In this document: piece by piece, positions 1-8,564 of the stretch
How positions within the stretch are numbered: the first letter of the stretch is position 1
Layout of the letters: every line of letters begins with the position of its first letter
Virus record (IMG/VR): IMGVR_UViG_3300036846_000020
Coordinates: 1 to 37,307 of that record
Source of the DNA: a virus
Strand: one strand, 5' to 3'
Length of the DNA stretch: 37,307 nt
Translations under genes and position numbers: made by a program
Notes under the pieces: generated by a model
What the model was told of the DNA's origin: nothing
Databases searched by the model: none
Seen by the model: only the letters and a program-made list of their open reading frames with translations

Positions 1-139
1 GTGGGACGACGAACGACTCGCCGCGCTGCTGACCGGCTTCGATCACGACTACGCGGGCACTGGCTTCACCGAGCACGAACTGCAGATGCTGCTCGCGGGC
101 GACGGCGACCCCGCAGCGCTCGCGCTCGAACCGCAGCAA
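1..139. repeat. Terminal direct repeat, left copy (circular overlap)
   Basis: Positions 1-139 match 37169-37307 base for base except at position 13 (A here, G at 37181), a synonymous change in a Glu codon. The ParB-like reading frame runs through both copies in the same register. The simplest reading is assembly overlap of a circular or circularly permuted genome of about 37,168 bp. A genuine short terminal repeat is possible but less likely, because the repeat lies inside a gene. Confidence 0.95.
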
Positions 140-238
140 CTGTCGATCATCGTCGAGTGCGACGACGAGCAGCAGCAGCACGATCTGCTCGACGCGTTCG
201 CTGCTGAGGGTCTGCGCGTTCGACCGCTGATGATGTGA
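1..238 (+). CDS. ParB-like protein, C-terminal part (continues from window end)
   Basis: The frame opens at base 2 and stops with TGA at 236-238. Its first 46 codons repeat the last codons of the window, so it is the 3' end of the ParB-like gene that starts at 36864. Joined across the repeat the protein is 180 residues. This part follows the ParB/Srx-type domain and ends in about 32 residues rich in Asp, Gln and hydrophobics, possibly a small alpha/beta tail. It overlaps the next gene at TGATG, which suggests translational coupling with the ABC-GNAT protein. Confidence 0.85.
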   Translation, partial: WDDERLAALLTGFDHDYAGTGFTEHELQMLLAGDGDPAALALEPQQLSIIVECDDEQQQHDLLDAFAAEGLRVRPLMM

Positions 239-1371
239 TGCACGTCGACGTCACTGTCGAGACGGACGTGAGCACGTCCGCCCGCGCTCGGCAACTCGAA
301 GCGATGTTCGACGTGCCAGCCGAGACGCATCAGCGTCAGCAGTGGGTGCTCGACGCGCCGCTCGACGAGCAGCCGTGGAACGTCGGGCTGATCGTCGGCC
401 CCAGCGGGGCAGGGAAGACGATCGTGCTGCGCACGATGTTCGGCGACGAGCGCTCGCTGACGTGGGATGCTCCGAGCGTCGTCGACGCGTTCGACGAGTC
501 GCTGTCGATGCAAGACGTCAGCAGCGTCTGCATGGCAGTCGGGTTCAACACCATCCCCGCGTGGCTGCGCCCGTACGACGTGCTCAGCAACGGCGAGCAG
601 TTCCGCGTGCACATGGCGCGACTGATGATCGAGGCAGCGAAGGGCTCGACGATCGTCGTCGACGAGTTCACGAGCGTCGTCGATCGACAAGTCGCTCAGA
701 TCGGTGCGCACGCTGTCTCGAAGCACATCAGACGTCTCGACGGGCGCTTCGTCGCAGCGACGTGCCATTACGACGTCATCGACTGGCTGCAGCCCGACTG
801 GATCATCGAGCCCGCGTCGCGCAAGTTCACGTGGAGGTCGGTTCAACCCCGACCCCGCATCGAGTGCGAAGTGCGACGCGTCCCGTACAGCGTCTGGCAC
901 ACGTTCGCTCCGTTTCACTATCTGACGCCCGATCTGAACCGCACAGCGCGCTGCTTCGCGCTGTTCGTCGACGATCGGCCAGCCGCGTTCGCTGGGGTGC
1001 TGAAGCGCCCGCACGCGAAGGCGCGCAACATCAGCGGCGTCAGTCGTCTCGTGACGCTCCCTGACTGGCAAGGGCTCGGGCTCGCATTCGTGCTCGTCGA
1101 CGCGATCGCGAGCGCGTACACCGCGACTGGTGAGCGCCTGCGCACGTATCCCGCGCACCCAGCGCTGATCCGTGGGTTCGATCGCAGCGAGAAGTGGGTG
1201 CTGCGACAGCAGCCGGGTTTCAAGTCGAGCAACAGACGCGGCGTCGTGCACGGGCCGAACGCGCAGCTCGCAGCGAAGTGGCGACACGGCTCGCGACCGT
1301 GCGCCGTCTTCGAGTACGTCGGCGATCGCATCGAGCGAGACGCCGCGCAAGCACTGATCGATGGGAAGTGA
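238..1371 (+). CDS. ABC-type ATPase fused to GNAT acetyltransferase-like domain
   Basis: A 377-residue two-domain protein (start ATG 238; ATG 235 is one codon earlier). Residues about 45-195 form a soluble ABC-class ATPase: Walker A GPSGAGKT at 54-61, signature-like LSNGE at 116-120, Walker B IVVDE at 139-143 and an H-loop-like CHYD at 176-179. No membrane segment is visible, so transport is unlikely. Residues about 210-325 look like a GNAT fold, with SRLVTLPDWQGLGLAF around 269-284 matching the acyl-CoA-binding motif A. It is coupled to the ParB-like gene upstream and lies just before the small terminase. From memory, fusions of this type occur in bacteria and prophages without a settled role. 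Mom of phage Mu shows that a GNAT-related fold can modify DNA bases, so base modification is one guess and protein acetylation another. The domain calls are firm and the function is not. Confidence 0.8.
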   Translation: MHVDVTVETDVSTSARARQLEAMFDVPAETHQRQQWVLDAPLDEQPWNVGLIVGPSGAGKTIVLRTMFGDERSLTWDAPSVVDAFDESLSMQDVSSVCMAVGFNTIPAWLRPYDVLSNGEQFRVHMARLMIEAAKGSTIVVDEFTSVVDRQVAQIGAHAVSKHIRRLDGRFVAATCHYDVIDWLQPDWIIEPASRKFTWRSVQPRPRIECEVRRVPYSVWHTFAPFHYLTPDLNRTARCFALFVDDRPAAFAGVLKRPHAKARNISGVSRLVTLPDWQGLGLAFVLVDAIASAYTATGERLRTYPAHPALIRGFDRSEKWVLRQQPGFKSSNRRGVVHGPNAQLAAKWRHGSRPCAVFEYVGDRIERDAAQALIDGK

Positions 1372-1375
1372 CGCG

Positions 1376-1837
1376 ATGGGCACCAAGCAGGGCGGGCGAC
1401 GTCCCCGACCGACGCGACTGCGGCTGCTCGACGGCGCGCGCCCGTCGAAGACGAACCAGCACGAGCCCGTGCCGCGACCCGGCGTGCTCGAAGCGCCCGA
1501 GTCCATGAGCGACGACGTGCGCTTCATCTGGGACTTCACCGTCGCGCAACTCGTGCACATGGGCATCGATGCGCCGTCTGATCGTGACGCGCTCGTCGCG
1601 TACTGCGAAGCAGTCGACAAGCATCGCAAGGCGTCGATCTTGCTCGCGCGCAGCCCGCTGATGATCGTCGGCCAGAAGGGCAACCTCGTGCGCAACCCGG
1701 CGCTGATGGTGCAGCGCGACGCGGCGCATCTGATCAGGCAGTTCGCGCAAGAGTTCGGGCTGACCCCGAGCGCTCGCACGCGCATCGACGCAGAGCGACA
1801 GAACACGCATGACGTCGACAACCCGTTCGCACTCTGA
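1376..1837 (+). CDS. terS: Terminase small subunit
   Basis: A 153-residue basic protein just upstream of the large terminase. A Lys/Arg/Gly-rich N-terminus is followed by a helical region resembling P27-type small terminases: a conserved aspartate-alanine-Tyr segment, then a stretch with GQKGN and NPAL, which in this family precedes the C-terminal helices. It would recognise the packaging site and load the large subunit. ATG 1376 is preferred because GGGAAG lies about seven bases upstream; an in-frame ATG at 1361 would overlap the ABC-GNAT gene by 11 bases. The end overlaps the large terminase by 29 bases. Confidence 0.87.
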   Translation: MGTKQGGRRPRPTRLRLLDGARPSKTNQHEPVPRPGVLEAPESMSDDVRFIWDFTVAQLVHMGIDAPSDRDALVAYCEAVDKHRKASILLARSPLMIVGQKGNLVRNPALMVQRDAAHLIRQFAQEFGLTPSARTRIDAERQNTHDVDNPFAL

Positions 1838-3539
1838 TCTGCCAGACGCCGCGACGCTGCGACGTCTGAAGATCAGCCCAGAGATCGCGTGGTACTTGAC
1901 CGAGCGACGCATCCCGCTGCCGACGTGCCCGCCGAAGTTCAAGACGCCCGAGCCGAAGATCAAGGGCGCGAAGTTCGACGCGAAGCGCGTCGATCGCGTG
2001 CTCGCGGCGTTTCGACGTCTGCGACACACGAAAGGGCGCTGGGCGGGTCGACCGCTCGAACCCGACGCGTGGCAGATCGCGTACGTGCTCGCGCCTGTCT
2101 TCGGTTGGGTGCGCTTCGACGCTGAACTCGGGCAGTACGTGCGCATCATCAGGCAGTGCTACGTCGAAGTGCCACGACGCAACGGGAAGACGACGCTGTG
2201 CGGCGGCATCGGCATCTATCTCGCATGTGCTGACGGCGAGCAGGGCGCAGAGGTCGTCGCAGCAGCGACGACGACGAAGCAGGCGCGCTACGTCTTCGAC
2301 CCGGTGCGTCAGCTCGCAGCGAAGTCTCCCGATCTGAGCCCGCACGTGAAGTCGTACGCGTCGCGCATCGTGCACGAAGCGAGCGGGTCGTACATGGAAG
2401 TCGTCAGCAGCGTCGCCGAGGCGCTGCACGGCGGGAACCTGCACGGCGGCATCATCGACGAACTGCACGCGCACAAGACGCCCGATCTGGTCGAGACGAT
2501 CGAGACGGGCACCGGCTCTCGCTCGCAGCCGCTGATCGTCATGATCACGACAGCAGACGACGGTCGCACCGACACGATCTATGCCAGGAAACGCGAGTAC
2601 GTCGAGCGACTGTCGCAGCACATCTTCCGAGACGCGTCGACGTACGGCGTCATCTGGTGCGCGAGCGAGCACGACGACCCGTTCGTCGAGCAGACGTGGC
2701 AGATCGCGAACCCTGGCTACGGCACATCGCCGACGAAGCAGTATCTGATCGACGCGGCGAACCAAGCAGAGAACAGCCCGAACGAACTCGCGACGTTTCT
2801 GCGCCTGCATCTGGGCGTGCGCACACGACAGCAGACGCGCTTCGTCCCGCTCGCGACGTGGGATCGCAACGCCGGTTTCGTCGACGAGACGCGACTGCGC
2901 GGGCGCACGGCGTACGGCGGCATCGACCTCGCGTCGACGAGCGACCTCTGCTCGCTGTGCTGGCTGCTCCCCGATGACGACGGCGGCTTCGATGTTCTCT
3001 GGCGGCATTGGGCACCCGAGCGGGCGTACGACGCGCTCGTGCGTCGCACTGCACGAGCCGCTGAAGTGTGGCGACGCGAGGGCGTGCTGAGCGTGACTGA
3101 CGGCGACGTCGCTGACTACGGCTGGATACGCGCTGCGATCAACGCCGATCGCGAGCGCTTCGACGTCTCGCTGATCGGGTTCGACCCGTGGAACAGCAGT
3201 CAACTCGTGACCGATCTAGGCGACGACGGGCTCGAGCTGGTGCAAGTGCGCCAGGGGTTCGGCTCGATGTCAGCGCCGCTGAAGCAGATCAGTCACGTGC
3301 TCGCAGAAGGGCGCGAGAGCGCGCCGCGATTCCGACATGGAGGGAACCCGCTGATGCGTTGGCAGACGGACAACCTCGCCGTCGCGACTGACCCTGCCGG
3401 GAACGTCAAGCCCGACAAGAGCAAGAGCGGCGACAAGATCGACGGCTGGTCAGCAGCCGTCACGGCGATGTCGGCGTACATGGCTGCGACGAAGACAGCG
3501 AGCGCGTACGACGACGGGCACGGCGTGGTGATCATCTGA
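1809..3539 (+). CDS. terL: Terminase large subunit (ATPase and nuclease)
   Basis: A 576-residue packaging motor of the HK97/P27-associated type. The N-terminal ATPase has Walker A VPRRNGKTT at 121-129, Walker B GGIIDE ending at Asp217-Glu218, and a coupling segment ITTAD near 246-250. The C-terminal RNase H-like nuclease shows the three expected acidic sites: Asp373 in GIDLAS, Asp459 in GFDPWN and Asp545 in KIDGW. Length is normal. It would drive ATP-dependent filling of the prohead through the portal and cut the DNA. The start overlaps the small subunit gene, and its TGA overlaps the portal ATG at TGATG. Confidence 0.97.
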   Translation: MTSTTRSHSDLPDAATLRRLKISPEIAWYLTERRIPLPTCPPKFKTPEPKIKGAKFDAKRVDRVLAAFRRLRHTKGRWAGRPLEPDAWQIAYVLAPVFGWVRFDAELGQYVRIIRQCYVEVPRRNGKTTLCGGIGIYLACADGEQGAEVVAAATTTKQARYVFDPVRQLAAKSPDLSPHVKSYASRIVHEASGSYMEVVSSVAEALHGGNLHGGIIDELHAHKTPDLVETIETGTGSRSQPLIVMITTADDGRTDTIYARKREYVERLSQHIFRDASTYGVIWCASEHDDPFVEQTWQIANPGYGTSPTKQYLIDAANQAENSPNELATFLRLHLGVRTRQQTRFVPLATWDRNAGFVDETRLRGRTAYGGIDLASTSDLCSLCWLLPDDDGGFDVLWRHWAPERAYDALVRRTARAAEVWRREGVLSVTDGDVADYGWIRAAINADRERFDVSLIGFDPWNSSQLVTDLGDDGLELVQVRQGFGSMSAPLKQISHVLAEGRESAPRFRHGGNPLMRWQTDNLAVATDPAGNVKPDKSKSGDKIDGWSAAVTAMSAYMAATKTASAYDDGHGVVII

Positions 3540-5536
3540 TGCGCTGGCCGTTCAGCAAGCAGACGAGCGCACTCGAAGCGCTCGACCCGCACAACGGCGA
3601 ACTGCCGCCGACGCTCTGGGCGACGCAGGGCAGCGTCTTCGATGCGGGCGCGAGCAGCGTGCAGCAGGCGATCATCTGGGCGCTGGGTCTGCTCCCCGAG
3701 CAGGTCTGGAACACGCAGCCGTACGTGCGCACAGTCGTCACGTTTCTGGCGCGCAACATCGCACAGCTCGGGCTGCAGGCGTTCGATCGCGTGAGCGACA
3801 CCGAGCGCATCCGCATCCAAGACGACCCGCTGGCGCGCACGATCCGTCGACCGAACCCGAACACGACGACGTACGAACTGATCTTCGGGCTCGTCGCTGA
3901 CAAAGCGCTGTACGACCGCGCGTACTGGCTGGTCAGCCCAGCGCAAGACGGCGCGAAGACACTGACGCGACTGCCACCCGCACGCGTCGTCGCGCACATC
4001 GCTGACGACCCGCTCGGCTCGATCAAGGCGTTCAGACTGCAGACGATCCACGGCGTGCCGATCGACATTCCCGCTGAGCGGGTTCTGTACTTCCCTGGCT
4101 GGAACCCGACGAGCGCGATCGGTCTGCCGCAGTCGCCGATCGAGTCGATCAAGTCGATCATCAGCGAGCAGGCTGCTGCCTTCGAGTTCAGACAACTCGC
4201 ATGGGCGAACGGACTGCAGACGTCGCAGACAATCTCGCGACCAGTCGGCGCGACATGGAAGCCCGAGCAGCGCGACAAGTTCATCGAGGACGTGCGATCG
4301 CAGTTCAGCGGCACCGGGCCGCGACGTAACGGCGTGCTGCTGCTCGAAGACGGGATGCAACTGACCGGCGAGCAGTTCAGCGCCCGCGAGGCGCAGTGGA
4401 TCGACGCCGCGAAGTTGTCACTCGCACTCGTCGCGAGCGTGTACCACGTGAACCCGACGATGGTCGGGCTGCTCGACAACGCGAACTATTCGAACGTGCG
4501 CGAGTTCCATCGCGCGCTGTACAGCGACACGCTCGGGCCGATCATCGCGTCGATCGAAGATCGTCTGAACTCCTTCCTCGTGCCGATGTTCAGCGACGGC
4601 AACGAGTACGTCGAGTTCAACATCGCCGAGAAGTTGCAAGGGTCGTTCGAAGAGCAGGCCGCTGCGATGCAGACGGCAGTCGGCGCGCCGTGGATGCTGC
4701 GCAGCGAAGCACGTGCGCTCGTCAACCTGCCGCCCATCGACGGCGCTGACGAACTCGTCGTGCCCATGAACTTGATCACGGCAGGCGGCGGCACACCGCC
4801 TGGCCCCGCACCCTCGTCGTCGCCGACGACTGGACCCCCTACCAGCTCGGTGACGGCGAGGCCCCTCGCTGACGTGATCGAACTGAAGCGCGCTGTGACC
4901 GATCGTCAGCAGACGGCTGTCAGCGACGTGCTCTCGCGCTACTTCGGCAAGCAGCAGGCCGTCGTGCTCTCGCGACTCGGGGCGGGCGACGAGCAGTGGT
5001 GGGACGCGCAGCGCTGGAACGACACGCTGATGCACGATCTGCGCGCTGTCGCGCTGTCGCTGTCGAGCGTCGTCGGGCGCGACGAGACACGACGGCTCGG
5101 CTTCGACCCTGACGCGTACAGCGTCGATCAGACACAGCGCTTCATCGAGGCCGTCGCACAGCGCTACGCCGAGAACATCAACAGCACGACGAAGCAGCAA
5201 CTCGACGACGAACTCGCGAAGCCAGACGGTGACCCGTCGCACGTGTACGACGTCGCGACGAGCAGTCGTGCAGCGGGCATCGCGGTCGGGTACTCGACGT
5301 TCGCTGCTGGGTTCGGCACGCACGAAGCGGCGAACCAGGCGTCGCAGCGCGAGGGCGTCAAGCCGTCGAAGACGTGGCTCGCTGGGAACAACCCGCGCCC
5401 GTCGCACGCAGCCATGAGCGGGGAGACGGTGCCGATCGATCAGCCGTTCAGCAACGGGATGCAGTGGCCCGCTGAGAGCGGCGACGTCGATGAAGTCGCC
5501 GGGTGCAACTGCTCGATCGAGATATCTGTCGGATGA
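3539..5536 (+). CDS. Portal protein fused to MuF-like head morphogenesis domain
   Basis: A 665-residue protein. Residues 1 to about 405 resemble an HK97-type portal, including the region around VNPTMVGLLDNANYSNV typical of that family. A Pro/Ser/Thr-rich linker (about 420-445) follows. The C-terminal 220 residues carry the signature of phage Mu gpF-like proteins: K-T-W near 620, then RPSHAAMSGETVPIDQPF and a closing CNCSIEI. In most phages these are two genes. The portal forms the dodecameric DNA entry ring, and MuF-like proteins are minor capsid proteins carried on it. The next gene overlaps nothing; its ribosome site lies immediately after this stop. Confidence 0.92.
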   Translation: MRWPFSKQTSALEALDPHNGELPPTLWATQGSVFDAGASSVQQAIIWALGLLPEQVWNTQPYVRTVVTFLARNIAQLGLQAFDRVSDTERIRIQDDPLARTIRRPNPNTTTYELIFGLVADKALYDRAYWLVSPAQDGAKTLTRLPPARVVAHIADDPLGSIKAFRLQTIHGVPIDIPAERVLYFPGWNPTSAIGLPQSPIESIKSIISEQAAAFEFRQLAWANGLQTSQTISRPVGATWKPEQRDKFIEDVRSQFSGTGPRRNGVLLLEDGMQLTGEQFSAREAQWIDAAKLSLALVASVYHVNPTMVGLLDNANYSNVREFHRALYSDTLGPIIASIEDRLNSFLVPMFSDGNEYVEFNIAEKLQGSFEEQAAAMQTAVGAPWMLRSEARALVNLPPIDGADELVVPMNLITAGGGTPPGPAPSSSPTTGPPTSSVTARPLADVIELKRAVTDRQQTAVSDVLSRYFGKQQAVVLSRLGAGDEQWWDAQRWNDTLMHDLRAVALSLSSVVGRDETRRLGFDPDAYSVDQTQRFIEAVAQRYAENINSTTKQQLDDELAKPDGDPSHVYDVATSSRAAGIAVGYSTFAAGFGTHEAANQASQREGVKPSKTWLAGNNPRPSHAAMSGETVPIDQPFSNGMQWPAESGDVDEVAGCNCSIEISVG

Positions 5537-5549
5537 AAGGCAGCACGTC

Positions 5550-6545
5550 ATGCAGGCACGACTGAAGTCAGCGCCGGTCACGATCAAGGCTGGCGACGGT
5601 GACGGCATCATCGAAGCGATGGTCGCGACGTACGACGTCGACAGCGGCGGCGACAAGATCATCCCCGGCGCGTTCGCGCAGACGCTCGACGAGTGGGCGT
5701 CGAGCGGTCAGCCGATCCCGTTCATCTGGTCGCACATGCACGACGACATCGACGCGTATCTCGGCGACGTGCTCGAAGCGCGTGAAGTCGCGCCCACGAA
5801 GGACGACGACCCAGGCGGGTTGTACATCAAGGCGCAGATCGACATGGACGACCCGAAGAGCGCGAAGGCGTACCGACTGATGAAGAGCGGGCGCGTGCGC
5901 AACTACTCATTCGCCTACGAAGTGCGCGACGCTGCGCCGAGCGAGAGCGACGACAGCATCACCGAACTGCGCCAGCTCGGTCTGTTCGAAGTCGGGCCGA
6001 CGCTGATCGGCATGAACCGCGAGACGCGCACGCTGAGCGTCAAGCGCGGCGACGTGCAGCGCAAGCAGGCCGAGGGTGACGGCGCGATGCTCGTCGCGGC
6101 GTACGGCTGGATCGGCGCTGTCGACAGCATCGTCGACGAGGCGATCGACGAACTGTCGCAGTACCTCGGGCTGCCGAGCGACGACGACGAGCAAGACACG
6201 CCTGCAGCGCCTGCTGCTGCAGCCACGAGTTCGCGACGCGATGTGCGTCGCAAGTTGGGTCGCGTGCTGAACGCGTCCAACGAACAGAAACTGCGCGACG
6301 CACTGTCAGCGATCAGCGACGTGCTCGCACAGATCGACGCGGCGTCATCAGGCGACGGCGCGGACGATGAAGAGGGCAAGTCCCATACGGCTGAGCCGGT
6401 GAAGGTCGACGAACAGCGTGCTGCTGTGAAGACCGACGAACCCATGCAGACCGGGCCGGATGTCGACCTCGATCTATCCCTACAGATCGCGAGAGGCATG
6501 GGCGAGACATGGACAGTCTCGAAGAGCGGCGCATCGCCGAACTGA
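5550..6545 (+). CDS. Prohead (maturation) protease with long C-terminal extension
   Basis: A 331-residue protein. Residues about 8-165 match the HK97-type serine protease family: an early hairpin region ending in GGDKIIPGAF, the catalytic His in PFIWSHMHD (near residue 50), and the catalytic Ser in the RNYSFAYEV segment (near 110). The remaining half is charged and helical with Ala/Asp/Glu-rich stretches. It could act as the scaffolding part, since no separate scaffold gene is present. The start is set by an AAAGG ribosome site at 5536-5540; an in-frame ATG at 5490 would lie inside the portal gene. The 3' end overlaps the capsid gene by 37 bases. Confidence 0.93.
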   Translation: MQARLKSAPVTIKAGDGDGIIEAMVATYDVDSGGDKIIPGAFAQTLDEWASSGQPIPFIWSHMHDDIDAYLGDVLEAREVAPTKDDDPGGLYIKAQIDMDDPKSAKAYRLMKSGRVRNYSFAYEVRDAAPSESDDSITELRQLGLFEVGPTLIGMNRETRTLSVKRGDVQRKQAEGDGAMLVAAYGWIGAVDSIVDEAIDELSQYLGLPSDDDEQDTPAAPAAAATSSRRDVRRKLGRVLNASNEQKLRDALSAISDVLAQIDAASSGDGADDEEGKSHTAEPVKVDEQRAAVKTDEPMQTGPDVDLDLSLQIARGMGETWTVSKSGASPN

Positions 6546-7759
6546 AGCAAGCGCAGTCGGTCATCGACGGCGCGAAGTCGGCTGGGCGTCAGATGAACGA
6601 CGACGAGCGTGCGCAGTGCGGCACGCACATCAAGGCGGCTGAAGACCTGCTTGCGCAGATCAAGGACGCCGCAGAAGACGGACGACTGCGCGAAGCGCTG
6701 GGGTCCGCCCTGAAGGGGTACGAAGAGCTCGATGACAACGGCGCACAGCGCCCGAAGTTCAAGAGCGTCGGCGAAGCGTTCGTGAAGAGCACGGCCTACA
6801 CGCAAGCAGTGACAGCGCTGCGCGAGGGCTCGCGATTCTCGACCGCTGCGATCGACACGGGCATCGGGTACAAGGCGCTGACGTCGGGCGGCGTGACGCG
6901 TGGCGTCGGGGACACACAAGACCTCCCCGGCATCGTCACCAAGCCGATCTTCCGACCCGTCGTCGCCGACTTGCTGGCGACGGGCACGATGACCGGCACG
7001 ACGCTTTCGTACTTGATCGAGTCCGCGTACACCAACGCGGCAGCGGCAACGGCAGAGAGCGGCGCGAAGCCGCCCAGCGATCTGACGCTGCAGCGTGTCG
7101 ACGGTGTGCTGAGCAAGATCGCGACGCTGCTCGATGTCCCCGACGAGTTCCTGCTTGACCTGCAGGCGGCTCAGTCGTACATCGACGGGCGTCTCACGCT
7201 GTTCATCCAGCTCGCAGAAGAGCAAGAGATTCTGTCGGGCTCAGGCACTGCGCCGCACGTGCGGGGCATCTTGAACGTGAGCGGCATTCAGACGCAGTTG
7301 GGTCTGTCGAAGGCCGACAACCTCGACGCGATCTACCGTGCGATCACGCAGGTTCGCGTGACTGCTCTGCTCGAACCCGATGGGATCGTCGTGAACCCAA
7401 CGGACTACCAGCAGATGCGTCTCGCGAAGGACACGGCGCAGCAATACTTCGGCGGCGGGCCGTTCGGCGGCGCGTACGGCGAGTACCCAGGTGGCCCGGT
7501 CGGCGGCGGCGTCGGCGACCCGCCCGTGTGGGGTCTGCGCACTGTGATCACGCCCGCGATCGCAGCGGGCACTGCACTGCTCGGCGCGTTCCAGACGGGC
7601 GCGATGCTGTTCCGCAAGGGCGGCATCGTCGTCGACTCGACGAACAGCGACGGCACGAAGTTCACGCTGAACGTCAGCACGATCAGGGCTGAAGAGCGCG
7701 TCGCGCTCGCAGTGTTCCGCCCGAGTGCGTTCGTCAAGATCACGATGGGCACCACGTAG
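6509..7759 (+). CDS. Major capsid protein, HK97 fold
   Basis: A 416-residue capsid subunit. The first 90 or so residues are helical and charged, as expected of the delta domain removed by the prohead protease. The rest carries HK97-family features: the segment before GIGYKALTSGG, a long hydrophobic spine helix around FLLDLQAAQSYIDGRL, the A-domain region EPDGIVVNPTDYQQMRLAKD, and the C-terminal VALAVFRPSAFVKI. A Gly/Pro-rich insertion (about residues 312-335) is unusual and could be surface-exposed. The gene is followed by a strong hairpin, consistent with a need for excess capsid transcript. Confidence 0.95.
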   Translation: MDSLEERRIAELKQAQSVIDGAKSAGRQMNDDERAQCGTHIKAAEDLLAQIKDAAEDGRLREALGSALKGYEELDDNGAQRPKFKSVGEAFVKSTAYTQAVTALREGSRFSTAAIDTGIGYKALTSGGVTRGVGDTQDLPGIVTKPIFRPVVADLLATGTMTGTTLSYLIESAYTNAAAATAESGAKPPSDLTLQRVDGVLSKIATLLDVPDEFLLDLQAAQSYIDGRLTLFIQLAEEQEILSGSGTAPHVRGILNVSGIQTQLGLSKADNLDAIYRAITQVRVTALLEPDGIVVNPTDYQQMRLAKDTAQQYFGGGPFGGAYGEYPGGPVGGGVGDPPVWGLRTVITPAIAAGTALLGAFQTGAMLFRKGGIVVDSTNSDGTKFTLNVSTIRAEERVALAVFRPSAFVKITMGTT

Positions 7760-7776
7760 CAGATGCAGCAGATCGT

Positions 7777-7818
7777 CGTGAGCGGGCGCGTGTCCCGACG
7801 TGTGCGCGCCCGCTCACG
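7777..7818 (+). terminator. Hairpin after capsid gene
   Basis: A perfect 14-bp inverted repeat: CGTGAGCGGGCGCG at 7777-7790 pairs with 7805-7818 around a 14-base loop. It sits between the capsid stop and the ribosome site of the next gene. There is no T-run on either side, so it may slow polymerase, cause partial termination, or protect the capsid mRNA. Confidence 0.7.
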
Positions 7819-7846
7819 CGAACATCGCACGAGAAGGGAACGAAGG

Positions 7847-8080
7847 ATGAAGGAGTACGAAGTCGAGTCGAACGGCTACACGACGACAGTGCTGCTCAGC
7901 GACGAAGACGCCGAGGCGCAAGGGCTCAGCGGCGGCACTGAAGTCGACGACGCCGTGCCGCCCGATCTGACGAAGCCCGTCGACATCGAGGGCGCGGGCG
8001 TACAGGAAGTCGACGACGAGGCCGACGAGAAGAGCGCCGCCGCGCCGAAGACGAAGAAGAGCAGCGCGAGCAACAAGTGA
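7847..8080 (+). CDS. Small acidic protein after capsid, unknown function
   Basis: A 77-residue protein with an acidic middle and a Lys/Ser-rich C-terminal tail. The ribosome site GAAGGG ends about nine bases before ATG 7847; a longer frame from 7763 would run through the hairpin and is disfavoured. Small proteins at this position in actinophage head operons are usually hypothetical; some are linkers or capsid accessory proteins. I do not recognise a domain. Confidence 0.75.
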   Translation: MKEYEVESNGYTTTVLLSDEDAEAQGLSGGTEVDDAVPPDLTKPVDIEGAGVQEVDDEADEKSAAAPKTKKSSASNK

Positions 8081-8084
8081 CGTC

Positions 8085-8564
8085 ATGACGACGACGACGC
8101 CCGAAGACAGTGTGCTGGCCGAAGTACAGGCGTACTGCGGCTGGCACATCGCACCGAACGTCGAGCAGTCGTACGTGCTCGACGGCACGTGCGCGACGTC
8201 GCTGCAACTGCCGACGCTGATGATGACCGATCTGATCAGTCTTGCCGTCGACGGCGTGCCCGTCGACGTCAGCGACGACACGGCTGTTCAGTGGTCGAGC
8301 AGCGGCTTCATGCGCAGCGACAACGGGTTCGGCTGGAAGTTGCGCACGATCGACGTGACGATCGAGCACGGGTACGACAGCATCCCGCTCGACGTGCAGG
8401 CAGTCATGGATCGCGCAGCGGGACGCAGCGACGTCGGCTCGTCGTACACACGCGTCGGCATGGTGATGCACGCGCTCGGCAAAGACGGCGTGCCGGTGGG
8501 TCTGCAGTTGACCGACTCCGAGCTGGCAGTGCTCGCGCCGTACAGACTGCCGCCGCGACCATGA
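8085..8564 (+). CDS. Head-tail adaptor (connector)
   Basis: A 159-residue protein at the standard position for the first head-tail connector below the portal, the equivalent of HK97 gp6 or SPP1 gp15. An N-terminal helix with AYCGW is followed by a beta-rich middle containing DLISLAVDGVPVD and a C-terminal helical portion with DVQAVMDRAAGR. That is the usual order in actinophage head-to-tail adaptors. The call rests on position and this pattern. It ends in an ATGA overlap with the next gene. Confidence 0.75.
   Translation: MTTTTPEDSVLAEVQAYCGWHIAPNVEQSYVLDGTCATSLQLPTLMMTDLISLAVDGVPVDVSDDTAVQWSSSGFMRSDNGFGWKLRTIDVTIEHGYDSIPLDVQAVMDRAAGRSDVGSSYTRVGMVMHALGKDGVPVGLQLTDSELAVLAPYRLPPRP

Noticed and set aside
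49-1821. Leftward 590-codon open frame opposite the ABC-GNAT and small terminase genes
   Set aside because: Its product is Arg/Ser/Ala-rich without domain logic, and the rightward genes on the same DNA have clear motifs and coupled starts.
7763-7846. Upstream extension of the small post-capsid gene
   Set aside because: It would be translated through the 14-bp hairpin into an Arg-rich run; ATG 7847 has a clear ribosome site.
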